A stretch of DNA of 64,000 nt from an uncultured Pseudomonadota bacterium (GTDB taxonomy: Bacteria > Pseudomonadota > Gammaproteobacteria > Burkholderiales > SG8-39). The notes beneath the pieces are model-generated. The model did no database searches. It saw only the letters and a program-made list of their open reading frames with translations, and had not been told where the DNA came from. This document shows positions 27,268 to 36,061 of the stretch, piece after piece (positions within the stretch are counted from its first letter, which is position 1; every line of letters starts with the position of its first letter). The stretch covers positions 310,539 to 374,538 of the forward strand of contig CAILKO010000035.1 in NCBI GenBank assembly GCA_903834835.1, read 5' to 3'. The position numbers were made by a program, and so were the translations under genes.

Positions 27268-28182
27268 ATGCAGGGCGTGCTCGAAAAAAAATCCTTCGAT
27301 CCCCGGTCCCCCCGGTTCTTCTGGACGCGGCTCGATCCGCGTTCCCGGGTGCTGTATGGCGCCATCGGCGCATCGATCGCGCTGCACGCTGTGCTGCTCG
27401 CGATCCATTTCCGGTTCCCGGACGCAATGCGCTGGAAGACGGTCAGTCCGCCGATCGACGTGATTCTCGTGAACGCGAAAACGCGCCAGCGGCCGGTCAA
27501 CGCGAACGCCCTGGCCCAGACCAACCTGGACCGCGGCGGCGACACCGACGAGAACCGGCGCGCGCGCAGCCCGCTGCCGCAGACGGCTGACACCGAGACA
27601 GGCAGCGACCTCGCCGCGGCGCAGCGCCGCGTGACCGAGCTCGAGGCGCGCCAGCACGAGCTGCTCGCCCAATCCCGAAGCGCGCAGGCGCAGATCGTCG
27701 AGTCGCAGAAATCCGCTCCGGTCGCCGATCCTACTCCGAAACAGGGGCGCGATCTCGCCGACCTCGCGCTTGCCGCGACGCGCCTGCAGGCGCAGATCGA
27801 CCGCCAGATGGATGCCTACTCGAAGCAGCCGCGCAAGCAGTTCATCGGCGCGCGCGCCTCCGAGTACCGCTTCGCGCAGTACGAGGAGGACTGGCGGCAG
27901 AAGATCGAGCGTATCGGCACCCACAACTATCCGCCCGAAGCGCGCGGCCGGGTGTACGGCAGCCTGCGCATGACCGTGACGCTGCGGCCCGACGGCAGCG
28001 TGGAATCCATGGAACTCGATCGCAGCTCGGGCCTCAAGGTGCTGGACGAGGCCGCGTTCAAGATCGTGCGCGTGGCCGCGCCCTTCTCGCCCTTTCCGAG
28101 CGATGTGCGTCGCGACACCGATCTGCTGGTGATCACCCGCACCTGGTTCTTCGGCCAGGGCGACAAGATCTGGACCGAATAA
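27268..28182 (+). CDS. TonB-family envelope protein
   Basis: A 304-residue inner-membrane protein with one N-terminal membrane segment (about residues 29-46, VLYGAIGASIALHAVLLAI), a Q/R-rich coiled region around residues 115-160, and a C-terminal TonB-like domain (YPPEARGRVYGSLRMTVTL then DGSVESMELDRSSG). TonB proteins energise outer-membrane receptors, but no ExbB/ExbD or receptor gene is nearby, so a dedicated or structural role is possible. I chose the ATG at 27268 with GAGG upstream rather than 27205, whose ATG is part of a promoter-like TACAAT. Confidence 0.85.
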   Translation: MQGVLEKKSFDPRSPRFFWTRLDPRSRVLYGAIGASIALHAVLLAIHFRFPDAMRWKTVSPPIDVILVNAKTRQRPVNANALAQTNLDRGGDTDENRRARSPLPQTADTETGSDLAAAQRRVTELEARQHELLAQSRSAQAQIVESQKSAPVADPTPKQGRDLADLALAATRLQAQIDRQMDAYSKQPRKQFIGARASEYRFAQYEEDWRQKIERIGTHNYPPEARGRVYGSLRMTVTLRPDGSVESMELDRSSGLKVLDEAAFKIVRVAAPFSPFPSDVRRDTDLLVITRTWFFGQGDKIWTE

Positions 28183-28189
28183 GGGCCAC

Positions 28190-29011
28190 ATGACCGACCG
28201 CTACGCAGTGATCGGACATCCGGTCGCGCACTCGAAGTCGCCGCTCATACACGCGGCCTTCGCGCGTGCCACTGGCGAGGATCTGCACTACGGCCTGATC
28301 GAGGCGCCGCTGGACGGCTTCGGTGCTGCGGTCGATGCCTTCCGGGCCGGGGGCGGTCGGGGCATGAATGTGACGGTGCCGTTCAAGGAAGCGGCGCTCG
28401 TCTGGTGCCGGGAGCAGGGCGGAGCGTTGAGCGCGCGCGCCGCGCGCGCCGGCGCGGTCAATACGCTCGCCTTCGACGGCGAACGACTCGCCTGCGACAA
28501 CACCGATGGCGCAGGGCTCGTGCGCGACCTCGAGGTGAATCTGGAATTCTCCCTGCGCGGCAGGCGCGTGCTGCTGATGGGCGCCGGCGGCGCGGCGCGC
28601 GGCGTGATGCAACCGCTGCTCGATGCAGGCGTCGCAGCACTTGCGATTGCGAACCGGACCGCGGCGCGGGCACAGGCGCTGGCGGAGCAGTTCGCGCCCG
28701 GTGCGCGCGGCGGCGACTACGCGGCTTTCGCCGGCGGTCGTTTCGATCTTGTGATCAACGCCACGTCGGCCGGTCTGCAGGATGCGATGCCCGACCTGCC
28801 CGCGGGCTGCTACGCCGCGGGCGCGCTCGCCTACGACATGCTCTATGGCCGCGATACGCCCTTCATGCAGCATGCCCGCGGACAGGGCGCGCGCGTCAGC
28901 GACGGCCTGGGCATGCTGGTGGAGCAGGCGGCGGAGGCCTTCCGCATCTGGCGCGGCATCCTGCCGGACACGGCATCGGTGCTCGCGATGCTGCGCCGGG
29001 CGCAAGCCTGA
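28190..29011 (+). CDS. aroE: Shikimate dehydrogenase
   Basis: Reduces 3-dehydroshikimate to shikimate with NADPH. At 273 residues it has the standard length. The substrate domain has YAVIGHPVAHSKSPLIH and NVTVPFKEAA with the catalytic lysine, and the nucleotide domain has the loop LMGAGGAARG. It starts seven bases after the TonB-like gene. aroQ of the same pathway is in a different transcription unit of this window. Confidence 0.98.
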   Translation: MTDRYAVIGHPVAHSKSPLIHAAFARATGEDLHYGLIEAPLDGFGAAVDAFRAGGGRGMNVTVPFKEAALVWCREQGGALSARAARAGAVNTLAFDGERLACDNTDGAGLVRDLEVNLEFSLRGRRVLLMGAGGAARGVMQPLLDAGVAALAIANRTAARAQALAEQFAPGARGGDYAAFAGGRFDLVINATSAGLQDAMPDLPAGCYAAGALAYDMLYGRDTPFMQHARGQGARVSDGLGMLVEQAAEAFRIWRGILPDTASVLAMLRRAQA

Positions 29012-29028
29012 GCGCCGGACCGGCCCGG

Positions 29029-29742
29029 ATGCCACGGCGCAGCGTGACAGGCCGCATCGGGCGATGGCTCGGCTGGATCCTTGCCGCAGCGTTTGCGGGC
29101 GTGCTGCTGCTCCAGTCCTGGTATTTTGCGCAGGTGCTCTGGCTCCGCTGGGTGAATCCGGTATCCACTGCGTTCATGGAGGCGCGTCTCGAAACGCTGC
29201 GTGAGAAAAATCCGCAGGCCCGGCTGAAGCAGCAATGGGTGCCCTACGAGCGGATCTCCGGCTCGCTCAAGCGTGCGGTCGTAGCGGCCGAGGACGCGAA
29301 GTTCCTGGACCACGAGGGCTTCGACTGGGAGGCAATCCAGAAGGCGATGGAACGCAACGAACGACGCGGCAAGGTCGTTGCCGGCGCTTCCACGATCAGT
29401 CAGCAGCTCGCCAAGAATCTGTTTCTGTCCGGTCAGCGCTCCTGGATGCGCAAGGGCCAGGAAGCGGTGATCACCTGGATGCTCGAGACCGCGCTTTCCA
29501 AGCGACGCATCCTCGAGTTGTACCTGAACGTCGCGGAGTGGGGCGAGGGCGTGTTTGGCGCGGAGGCGGCGGCGCGGCATCATTTCGCGCTGCCCGCCGG
29601 GAACCTCGATGCGGGGCAGGCCGCGTGGCTCGCATCGATCCTGCCGAGTCCGCGACGTTACGAGCGCGGGCGCATGACGCCCTACCTCGCCTCGCGCTCG
29701 GCGACGATCCAGGCGCGCATGGGGGCCGCGCAGATTCCCTAG
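29029..29742 (+). CDS. mtgA: Monofunctional peptidoglycan glycosyltransferase
   Basis: Polymerises lipid II into glycan strands at the inner membrane. The 237-residue protein has one N-terminal membrane anchor (about residues 12-35) and a GT51 domain with VVAAEDAKFLDHEGFD (catalytic Glu) and GASTISQQLAKNLFLS. There is no transpeptidase domain. I chose the ATG at 29029, 17 bases after aroE; the open frame begins earlier, inside aroE, in a shadow frame. The aroE-mtgA order is common in betaproteobacteria. Confidence 0.97.
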   Translation: MPRRSVTGRIGRWLGWILAAAFAGVLLLQSWYFAQVLWLRWVNPVSTAFMEARLETLREKNPQARLKQQWVPYERISGSLKRAVVAAEDAKFLDHEGFDWEAIQKAMERNERRGKVVAGASTISQQLAKNLFLSGQRSWMRKGQEAVITWMLETALSKRRILELYLNVAEWGEGVFGAEAAARHHFALPAGNLDAGQAAWLASILPSPRRYERGRMTPYLASRSATIQARMGAAQIP

Positions 29743-29815
29743 ACCTCTTTCCTGAACGGCCCGGGACAGCTCGGCGCTGCGCGCAATTTCTGTATCGCCG
29801 GTGCGCTCGCCTCAA

Positions 29816-29821
29816 TACAAT
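29816..29821 (+). promoter_or_regulatory. Candidate -10 element for mgtE
   Basis: TACAAT, 78 bases before the mgtE ATG. The predicted leader of about 70 bases contains an 18-bp palindrome. The -35 region is weak. Confidence 0.4.
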
Positions 29822-29856
29822 GCGCGCACCCTGAAGCCCGACCACCCTGACGGCCT

Positions 29857-29874
29857 CCCGGTCTGCAGACCGGG
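29857..29874 (+). promoter_or_regulatory. Perfect 18-bp palindrome in the mgtE leader
   Basis: CCCGGTCTGCAGACCGGG lies 25 bases before the ATG. It could be an operator or fold into a short hairpin with a 4-base loop. The leader is too short for an M-box magnesium riboswitch and I see no such motif. Confidence 0.5.
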
Positions 29875-29899
29875 CATCCATACAGGGACGGACGCCCCC

Positions 29900-31312
29900 A
29901 TGAACGAGCTGACCGACCGCCTGGAGATCGAGGATCTGAAGGAGAGCCTGCACGAAGTGCAGACCCTCCTGCATCGCCACGAGCGGGTCGGCGATGACGA
30001 CGACGCCCTGACGCTTCCGGCTGAAGACCTCGCCGCGCTGCGCGCGCGCATCGAACACCTGCACCCGGCGGATATCGCCTACGTACTCGAGGCGCTCCCG
30101 CTCGACGAACGCCTGATCGTCTGGGACCTCGTCAAGGCCGACCGCGACGGCGAGATCCTGCTTGAAGTTTCCGACGCGGTACGCGAGTCGCTCATCGCGT
30201 CGATGGATCCGCAGGAACTCGTCGCAGCAGCCGAGACGCTGGAGGCCGACGAGATCGCCGACCTCGCGCCCGATCTGCCCGAAGGCGTGATCGAGGAGGT
30301 GGTACGTGCGCTGCCGCTGGAAGAGCGCGCCAATCTGCGCGCGGCCATGTCCTTCGAAGAGGGCTCGGTCGGCGCGCTGATGGATTTCGACATGGTCACC
30401 GTGCGCGAGGACGTGACGCTGGAAGCGGTGACGCGTCTGCTGCGTCGCATGGACGAGCTGCCTGACCACACCGACCAGCTCTTCGTCGTGGACCGCAAGC
30501 AGATCCTGCGCGGCAGCCTGCCGCTCGGCCGGTTGATTGTTTCCGATCTGGACCTGCTGGTGTCAGCGGTGATGGTGCCCGAGGGCGTGCAGCTCCATCC
30601 GGCGGACCACGCGGAAGACGCCTCGCGCGCGTTCGAGCGTTACGACCTCGTTTCAGCCCCGGTGGTCGATGAGGACGACCGCCTGATCGGCCGGCTGACG
30701 GTGGACACGGTGCTCGACTACATCCGCGAATCGAGCAGCGACTCCCAGCTGGCCGAAGCAGGCCTGCGCGAAGAGGAAGACATTTTTGCGCCCGTGATCG
30801 CAAGCTTCAAGAACCGCTGGGGCTGGCTTGCGGTGAACCTGATCACCGCCTTTGTTGCATCGCGCGTGATCGGCCTGTTCGAGGGTTCGATCGAACGCCT
30901 CGTCGCGCTCGCCGCGCTGATGCCCATCGTTGCCGGAATCGGCGGAAACTCCGGCAACCAGACCATCACGATGATCGTGCGGGCCCTCGCGCTCGACCAG
31001 ATCGATCGAAGCTACTGGCGCAAGCTGCTGTCCAAGGAGATCGGCGTCGCGCTGCTGAACGGCGTGATCTGGGGCGGGCTGCTCGGCGGGATCGCCTCGT
31101 GGCTGTATCGCAGCATTGCCCTCGGCGGGGTGCTCGCGCTCGCGATGGTGCTGAACCTCGTTCTGGCGGCCTTCATGGGCGTCGCGATTCCGTGGCTGCG
31201 GGCGCGCTTCGGGCGCGACCCCGCGGTCGGCTCCTCGGTGCTGATCACCGCGTGCACCGACTCGGGCGGATTCTTCATCTTCCTCGGGCTCGCTACGGTC
31301 TTCCTGCTGTAA
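29900..31312 (+). CDS. mgtE: MgtE-type magnesium transporter
   Basis: A 470-residue Mg2+ channel of the inner membrane. The N-terminal helical domain (through about residue 140, ending EERANLRAAMSFEEGSVGA) and two CBS domains (about 145-285) form the cytoplasmic magnesium sensor. The C-terminal part has five membrane helices with IVAGIGGNSGNQT and ITACTDSGGFFIFLG, the pore region. I chose the ATG at 29900 because MNELTDRLEIEDLKESLHEV is a plausible family N-terminus and the upstream frame crosses a promoter-like TACAAT. It ends just before a perfect palindromic repeat that separates it from the convergent gene. Confidence 0.96.
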   Translation: MNELTDRLEIEDLKESLHEVQTLLHRHERVGDDDDALTLPAEDLAALRARIEHLHPADIAYVLEALPLDERLIVWDLVKADRDGEILLEVSDAVRESLIASMDPQELVAAAETLEADEIADLAPDLPEGVIEEVVRALPLEERANLRAAMSFEEGSVGALMDFDMVTVREDVTLEAVTRLLRRMDELPDHTDQLFVVDRKQILRGSLPLGRLIVSDLDLLVSAVMVPEGVQLHPADHAEDASRAFERYDLVSAPVVDEDDRLIGRLTVDTVLDYIRESSSDSQLAEAGLREEEDIFAPVIASFKNRWGWLAVNLITAFVASRVIGLFEGSIERLVALAALMPIVAGIGGNSGNQTITMIVRALALDQIDRSYWRKLLSKEIGVALLNGVIWGGLLGGIASWLYRSIALGGVLALAMVLNLVLAAFMGVAIPWLRARFGRDPAVGSSVLITACTDSGGFFIFLGLATVFLL

Positions 31313-31335
31313 CCGGGAACCCCTGAGGTTGCCCT

Positions 31336-31371
31336 GCCATTGATAGTAACATATATGTTACTATCAATGGC
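31336..31371. repeat. Dispersed AT-rich palindrome, copy 3 (perfect)
   Basis: A perfect 36-bp palindrome: 15-bp arms GCCATTGATAGTAAC and GTTACTATCAATGGC around the self-complementary spacer ATATAT. It lies between the convergent mgtE and a small exported-protein gene. No T-run follows on either strand. It is the most symmetrical of the four copies. Confidence 0.95.
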
Positions 31372-31391
31372 TAGACCCTTCGAAATTCCTC

Positions 31392-31832
31392 CTATTTCGC
31401 CTGACCGAGCTTCGCACGCATCCCGTCGGAGAACACCAGGCAGGCCCGCTCGCGCGCTGCGGCGAGCCGGTAGTCGCCATCGCTGCGCGCCTCGAGCGAT
31501 TCCACAGCCTGGCGCCGCATGCGCTCGAGCTCCTGGGCATAGGCATTGAGTTCGGCGGGAATGGCGAGTCGCGCGAGCACGAGCGCTGCGGCCTTGTCGC
31601 GCGCGGCCTCCTCCTGCTTGCGTCGCATCATCTCCTCGTAGGCAGCCGATCCGAGCGCGCGCTGCAGGCCTTCATGCCGCACACGCGCATCCGCCAGGCG
31701 GCCGCGCACCGCCGCATCGAAGTTCGTCCAGGCAGCGAGTTCAGCCGCCGGATTGCGCGCCAGTGCGCCCGCCCCGGCGAGCGCAAGAGCGGCGATACAG
31801 CAGAACCGCGCCAGCAGACGGAAGGCGTTCAG
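31392..31832 (-). CDS. Small exported protein with probable CTG start
   Basis: I do not know this family. Reading back in frame from the clear coding part, a typical signal peptide appears only if translation starts at the CTG at 31832-31830: [19 protein letters not shown] followed by GAGALARN. That CTG overlaps the hemL stop as CTGA, and GGAGAG lies about five bases upstream, just like an ATGA overlap. No ATG, GTG or TTG gives a signal peptide; the nearest, a GTG at 31709, lacks one. The mature part (146 residues total) is highly charged and helical, with [18 protein letters not shown] periplasmic or exported helical protein is inferred; function is unknown. Confidence 0.65.
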   Translation of the reverse strand: MNAFRLLARFCCIAALALAGAGALARNPAAELAAWTNFDAAVRGRLADARVRHEGLQRALGSAAYEEMMRRKQEEAARDKAAALVLARLAIPAELNAYAQELERMRRQAVESLEARSDGDYRLAAARERACLVFSDGMRAKLGQAK

Positions 31833-33112
31833 GCCTGCTCTCCGAACGCCTCGCGCGCCGCGGCGAGGGTCGCCGCCAGCTCCGCCTCGCCATGCGCAGC
31901 CGAGACGAAGCCCGCCTCGAAGGCCGACGGCGCGAGGTAGATGCCGCGCGCGAGCATGGCGTGAAAGAACCGGTTGAAGCGCGCGACGTCGCTTTGCATC
32001 ACCTCGGCGAAACTCGTCGGTGGCGTGGATCGGAAATACAGCCCGAACATGCTGCCGACCGACTGCGCGCAGAACGCCACTCCCGCACGCTTCGCCTCCG
32101 CAACGAGCCCGGCAACGAGTTGCGCGGCATAGGCTTCGACGCCGGCCTGAAACCCCGGCGCGGCAGCGAGCTTGAGCGTCGCGAGCCCCGCAGCGACCGC
32201 GATCGGATTGCCCGAGAGCGTCCCGGCCTGATAGACCGGGCCGAGCGGGGCGAGCTTTTCCATGATGTCGCGCCGCCCGCCCAATGCAGCAAGCGGCAGA
32301 CCGCCACCGATCACTTTTCCGAGCGTGGTGAGATCAGGCCGAATGCCGTAGCGCGCCTGGGCGCCGCCCGGCGCCACGCGCAAGCCCGTCATCACCTCGT
32401 CGAAGATGAGCAGCGCGCCGTGACGGTCGCACAGCGCGCGCAGCGCTTCGAGAAAACCCGGCCGCGGCAGCACGAGATTCATGTTGCCGGCGACCGGTTC
32501 GACGATCACGCCGGCAATTTCCTCGCCTCGCGCAGCGAACAGCTGCTCGATCTGCGCGGTATCGTTGTAGTCGCATACGAGCGTCAGGGCTGCGATCTCC
32601 GCCGGCACGCCCGCCGAACTCGGGTTGCCGAACGTGAGCGCTCCCGAGCCGGCCTTGACGAGCAGGCCGTCGGAATGCCCGTGATAGCAGCCCTGGAACT
32701 TCACGATCAGGCTCCGACCCGTATAGCCGCGCGCAAGCCGCAGAGCGGTCATCGTCGCCTCGGTGCCGGAGCACAGCAGGCGCACGAGTTCGAGCGATGG
32801 GACGAGGCTGCGCAGCAGCTCGGCGAGTTCGGTCTCGGCTTCGGTCGGCGCGCCGAAGGAAAGCGCCTTCGCGGCGGCCGCCTGCACCGCGGCGACCACC
32901 TCGAGGTGGGTATGCCCCACCAGCATCGGCCCCCACGAGCCGACATAGTCCACATAGCGCCGACCTGCGGAATCCGTCAGCCAGGCGCCCGCGGCGCTGT
33001 CGAAGAATACCGGCGTGCCCCCGACGGAGCGAAAGGCGCGCACCGGCGAATTGACACCGCCCGGAATGCTCAGGCGGGCGCGCTCGAAAAGATGGTCCGG
33101 GGTCTGGCTCAT
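31829..33112 (-). CDS. hemL: Glutamate-1-semialdehyde 2,1-aminomutase
   Basis: Makes 5-aminolevulinate from glutamate-1-semialdehyde in the C5 haem pathway, using PLP. The 427-residue length fits. PLP-binding features include [25 protein letters not shown] and the Schiff-base lysine in [11 protein letters not shown]. It is seven bases downstream of thiE. A small exported-protein gene overlaps its stop codon. Presence of hemL implies haem synthesis from glutamyl-tRNA, contrary to ALA synthase users. Confidence 0.98.
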   Translation of the reverse strand: MSQTPDHLFERARLSIPGGVNSPVRAFRSVGGTPVFFDSAAGAWLTDSAGRRYVDYVGSWGPMLVGHTHLEVVAAVQAAAAKALSFGAPTEAETELAELLRSLVPSLELVRLLCSGTEATMTALRLARGYTGRSLIVKFQGCYHGHSDGLLVKAGSGALTFGNPSSAGVPAEIAALTLVCDYNDTAQIEQLFAARGEEIAGVIVEPVAGNMNLVLPRPGFLEALRALCDRHGALLIFDEVMTGLRVAPGGAQARYGIRPDLTTLGKVIGGGLPLAALGGRRDIMEKLAPLGPVYQAGTLSGNPIAVAAGLATLKLAAAPGFQAGVEAYAAQLVAGLVAEAKRAGVAFCAQSVGSMFGLYFRSTPPTSFAEVMQSDVARFNRFFHAMLARGIYLAPSAFEAGFVSAAHGEAELAATLAAAREAFGEQA

Positions 33113-33119
33113 GAAGTCC

Positions 33120-33755
33120 TCATGGATGATCTGCCGCGGCGAAGAGCGCGCCGTAGCGGCGTGCCTGCGCCGCGATGTCCGGCGCCTCGAAGAGGTCGGT
33201 GATCACCGCGACGCTCTCGGCACCGGCCGCAATCACCTGTTCCGCATTGTCGATCGTGATGCCGCCGATCGCGGCCATCGGCACGCCGAGCGGACGCGCC
33301 TCGGCGAACAGCCCGAGCGATGCGCGCACCGCGGCAGGCTTGGTGGGCGAGGCATACACACTGCCGAAGGCGATGTAATCCGCGCCGGCCGCGACCGCGC
33401 GCCCGGCAAGCGCCAGACTGTCGTAGCACGATGCACCGAGCAGCTTCGGTCCCAGACGGGCGCGCGCCGCCGGAAGATCGCCGTCCCCGCTTCCCAGATG
33501 CGCGCCGTCGGCATCCACCGCGAGCGCGAGTTCGACATCATCATTGACGATGAAGAGGGTGCCCGCCGCGCGGCACATGCGCGCGAGCGCAGCAGCCTCG
33601 CTCAGGCGACGCGCGCTGTCGTTCGATTTATCGCGGTACTGCAGCGCGCCGAGGCCACCCTCCAGCGCGCACGCCACGCGCGCGAACAGTGCATCGCCCG
33701 AGAGCGACGCGGGCGTGATCGCGTACAGTCCCCGGGGGGCTCGCGACGCTCGCAT
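33120..33755 (-). CDS. thiE: Thiamine-phosphate synthase
   Basis: Joins the pyrimidine and thiazole moieties to form thiamine phosphate. It is a 211-residue TIM barrel. Recognisable features are GLYAITP near the start, [10 protein letters not shown] (diphosphate binding), [22 protein letters not shown], and [12 protein letters not shown] chose the ATG at 33755; the open frame extends into thiD in a shadow frame. It lies seven bases after thiD, which makes its substrate. Confidence 0.96.
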   Translation of the reverse strand: MRASRAPRGLYAITPASLSGDALFARVACALEGGLGALQYRDKSNDSARRLSEAAALARMCRAAGTLFIVNDDVELALAVDADGAHLGSGDGDLPAARARLGPKLLGASCYDSLALAGRAVAAGADYIAFGSVYASPTKPAAVRASLGLFAEARPLGVPMAAIGGITIDNAEQVIAAGAESVAVITDLFEAPDIAAQARRYGALFAAADHP

Positions 33756-33762
33756 CCGGAAC

Positions 33763-34641
33763 TCAGGATTCCCCGGGACGCGGATCGTGCTCGACCTCGC
33801 GCGCCCAGAAAAACCGGTCGGGAATGAACTGGCCCATGCCCGGACGAAAACCGGCAGCCAGCGCCTGCCAGGTGTATTCCTGCGCTTCGCGCACCGCCTC
33901 GGCGAGATCGAGCCCGTTCGCCAGTGCAGCGGCGATGGCCGACGCAAGGGTGCAGCCCGAGCCGTGGTAGGACCCCGGCAAGCGTTTCCAGCTGTCACGA
34001 CGCACGACCCCGGCTTCGGCGTAGAGCGTGTTCACCACATCCGTGCTCTGCTCGTGGGTGCCGGTGATCAGGACATGGCTGCAGCCCAGCTCGATCAGCT
34101 GCGCGGCGCAATCCGCGAGCGGCAACTCCTCTGCCTCGCCCGCTTCGCCGTCCGCGCCCTCGTCGTCGTCCCCGCCTTCCCCGCCACCCAGGTCCGCCAG
34201 CCGCCGCGCCTCGATGCTGTTCGGCGTGATCAGCGTCGTCTGCGGCAACAGCAGGGCGCACATCGCGTGGATCATGGCCTCGTTCGCGAGCGCGTCGCCC
34301 CGGCCCGAGGCGAGCACCGGATCGAGAATCACCGGGATGTCGGGGTAGTCCGACAGCACTTCGGCGATCACCTCGATGTTCTCCAGGCTCCCCAGCACGC
34401 CGAGTTTGAATGCCGCGACCGGCATGTCCTCCAGCAGGCGCCGCGCCTGGTCGAGCACCCATTCCGCTTCCATCGGCAGCATGTCATCCACGCCGCGCGT
34501 GTCCTGCACGGTGATACCGGTCACCACGGTCAGCGGGTGGCAGCCCATGCTCGCGAGCGTAAGCAGGTCGGCCTGCAGGCCGGCGCCGCCCGTCGGGTCG
34601 GATGCGGCGAAGCTGAGAACGATGGGGGGAGTGGTGGACAT
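33763..34641 (-). CDS. thiD: Hydroxymethylpyrimidine (phosphate) kinase with acidic insert
   Basis: Phosphorylates hydroxymethylpyrimidine and its phosphate for thiamine synthesis. The 292-residue ribokinase fold has FAASDPTGGAGLQAD near the N-terminus, LDPVLASGRGDAL, and the C-terminal PGSYHGSGCTLASAIAA motif. An unusual acidic Gly/Asp/Glu-rich insert fills about residues 152-172, in a loop after NSIEARRLADLGG. The ATG at 34641 was chosen over an upstream in-frame extension that has no homology. thiE follows in the same direction. I see no TPP riboswitch in the 174-base gap upstream. Confidence 0.95.
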   Translation of the reverse strand: MSTTPPIVLSFAASDPTGGAGLQADLLTLASMGCHPLTVVTGITVQDTRGVDDMLPMEAEWVLDQARRLLEDMPVAAFKLGVLGSLENIEVIAEVLSDYPDIPVILDPVLASGRGDALANEAMIHAMCALLLPQTTLITPNSIEARRLADLGGGEGGDDDEGADGEAGEAEELPLADCAAQLIELGCSHVLITGTHEQSTDVVNTLYAEAGVVRRDSWKRLPGSYHGSGCTLASAIAAALANGLDLAEAVREAQEYTWQALAAGFRPGMGQFIPDRFFWAREVEHDPRPGES

Positions 34642-34774
34642 GGCCGGGCCCGTATTACGTGACAAGAAGCGCGACGAGGAGCGGACACATGACTCGCCCC
34701 CCTTGTTCTGCCTGATTGAGCGATGCCGGACCACGGACGACACCGGCAGGGCGCGACTTTCAATCAATTTCGAC

Positions 34775-34780
34775 TAATAT
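34775..34780 (+). promoter_or_regulatory. Candidate -10 element for the rubredoxin gene
   Basis: TAATAT in an AT-rich patch, 35 bases before the rubredoxin ATG, in the divergent gap with thiD. The -35 is weak. Confidence 0.4.
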
Positions 34781-34815
34781 GCCGGACCATTTTACAGGGC
34801 AGCGCACGACGCCTC

Positions 34816-34998
34816 ATGCAGACCGACACGAAATACCGCACCTGGATGTGCCTGATCTGCGGATTCATCTACGATGAAGCGAAGGGCATCCCCGAGGAAG
34901 GCATCGCTCCGGGAACACGCTGGGACGACGTGCCGATGAACTGGACCTGCCCCGAATGCGGCGCGCGCAAGGATGATTTCGAGATGGCGGCCGTCTGA
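34816..34998 (+). CDS. Rubredoxin
   Basis: A 60-residue iron protein for single-electron transfer in the cytoplasm. The two iron-binding pairs are CLICGF (residues about 12-15) and CPECGA (about 45-48), and the core [22 protein letters not shown] is typical. The ATG at 34816 gives the normal size; an in-frame extension upstream is not family-like. It is divergent from thiD. Its redox partner is not in the window. Confidence 0.96.
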   Translation: MQTDTKYRTWMCLICGFIYDEAKGIPEEGIAPGTRWDDVPMNWTCPECGARKDDFEMAAV

Positions 34999-35022
34999 GA
35001 CGTCCCCCGGCGCACGCGGGGG

Positions 35023-35028
35023 TAGAAT
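35023..35028 (+). promoter_or_regulatory. Candidate -10 element for yqgE
   Basis: TAGAAT ends only 12 bases before the yqgE ATG. If used, the transcript would have a leader of about five or six bases, nearly leaderless. No ribosome-binding site is visible before that ATG, which is consistent. Confidence 0.4.
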
Positions 35029-35040
35029 ACGCCGCCCCGC

Positions 35041-35601
35041 ATGCCCACGATTGACCTGACGAATCACTTCCTGATCGCCATGCCAGCCATGGCGGATCCG
35101 CATTTCGCCAGGAGTCTTACCTACGTCTGCGAACACAGCGAGCGCGGTGCGCTGGGCGTGGTCGTCAATAAACCCATCGAAATGAATCTGCGTGGTCTGT
35201 TCGATCAGCTCGAACTCGGCATGCACGACCCGCGCCACGCCGGGCAGCCCGTGCTGTTTGGCGGCCCGGTCAGCACCGACCACGGTTTCGTGCTGCACGC
35301 ACCCGCCGGTGACTGGAAATCCACACTGCGTGTACGTGAGGCCATCGGCCTCACGACCTCGCTCGACATACTCCAGGCGCTCGGCCGGGGCGACGGGCCG
35401 GAGCAGGTGCTCGTGACGCTCGGCTACGCGGGCTGGGGCGCCGGGCAGCTGGAACAGGAACTGGCGCAGAACGCCTGGCTCACGGTCGAGGCGAGCACCC
35501 CGATCCTGTTCGACACGCCCGCCGAGGAAAGACTGCCCCGCGCGCTGGATCTCCTCGGTTTCGATTTCACGCGCCTGTCCGAGGCGGCGGGACATGCCTG
35601 A
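35041..35601 (+). CDS. yqgE: YqgE/AlgH family protein
   Basis: A 186-residue cytoplasmic protein of the UPF0301 family. Recognisable segments are [25 protein letters not shown] N-terminus, [25 protein letters not shown] and [15 protein letters not shown]. The biochemical function is unsettled, though AlgH was first linked to alginate regulation. It overlaps ruvX by eight bases, the usual yqgE-yqgF pairing. No Shine-Dalgarno precedes the ATG. Confidence 0.96.
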   Translation: MPTIDLTNHFLIAMPAMADPHFARSLTYVCEHSERGALGVVVNKPIEMNLRGLFDQLELGMHDPRHAGQPVLFGGPVSTDHGFVLHAPAGDWKSTLRVREAIGLTTSLDILQALGRGDGPEQVLVTLGYAGWGAGQLEQELAQNAWLTVEASTPILFDTPAEERLPRALDLLGFDFTRLSEAAGHA

Positions 35602-36061
35602 GCACACGGATGTGGCGCCTGTGCCGGCGGGCACCTGCCTCGCCTTCGATTTCGGCCTGGAGCGCATCGGCGTCGCGGTGGGCGAGGCAGCGCTCGGCAC
35701 CGCGCACCCGCTCCGCACGCTGCAGACCCAGCCTTTCGACAAGGCAATGACGACGATCGCCGCACTGGTGCGCGAATGGCAGCCTGCGCAACTTGTGGTC
35801 GGCATGCCCGCAGATGAGGACGGGGCCGTTTCACAGAGCGCGCTCGCGCGCCGGGTTGCGCGCTTCACACGCCAATTGCACGAGGCCTTCCGTCTGCCGG
35901 TGACCTGCGTAAACGAGCGTTACAGCTCGCTGGAAGCCGAAGATCGCCTGCGCAGCGCGGCCGGTGCGCGCCGCGCCGCACAGGCATCGCGCGATCGCGA
36001 GCTCGATGCGGGCGCTGCCCAGATCATCCTCGAACAGTATTTTTCGGAGCGACGCCATTGA
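35594..36061 (+). CDS. ruvX: RuvX/YqgF Holliday-junction resolvase-like protein
   Basis: A 155-residue RNase-H-fold protein proposed to process Holliday junctions or pre-16S rRNA ends. The N-terminal strand [16 protein letters not shown] carries the first catalytic Asp, [10 protein letters not shown] and [12 protein letters not shown] carry others, and AQIILEQYF closes the domain. It overlaps yqgE by eight bases and pyrR by four bases (TTGA). Confidence 0.96.
   Translation: MPEHTDVAPVPAGTCLAFDFGLERIGVAVGEAALGTAHPLRTLQTQPFDKAMTTIAALVREWQPAQLVVGMPADEDGAVSQSALARRVARFTRQLHEAFRLPVTCVNERYSSLEAEDRLRSAAGARRAAQASRDRELDAGAAQIILEQYFSERRH

Noticed and set aside
31392..31709. Exported-protein gene starting at GTG 31709
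   Set aside because: That start would give a protein without a signal peptide and leave an uninterrupted, signal-peptide-coding frame unexplained upstream; the CTG overlapping hemL fits better.
34642..34815. TPP riboswitch upstream of thiD-thiE
   Set aside because: No CUGAGA or ACCUGAUCUGG-type motifs are visible on the minus strand of this gap.
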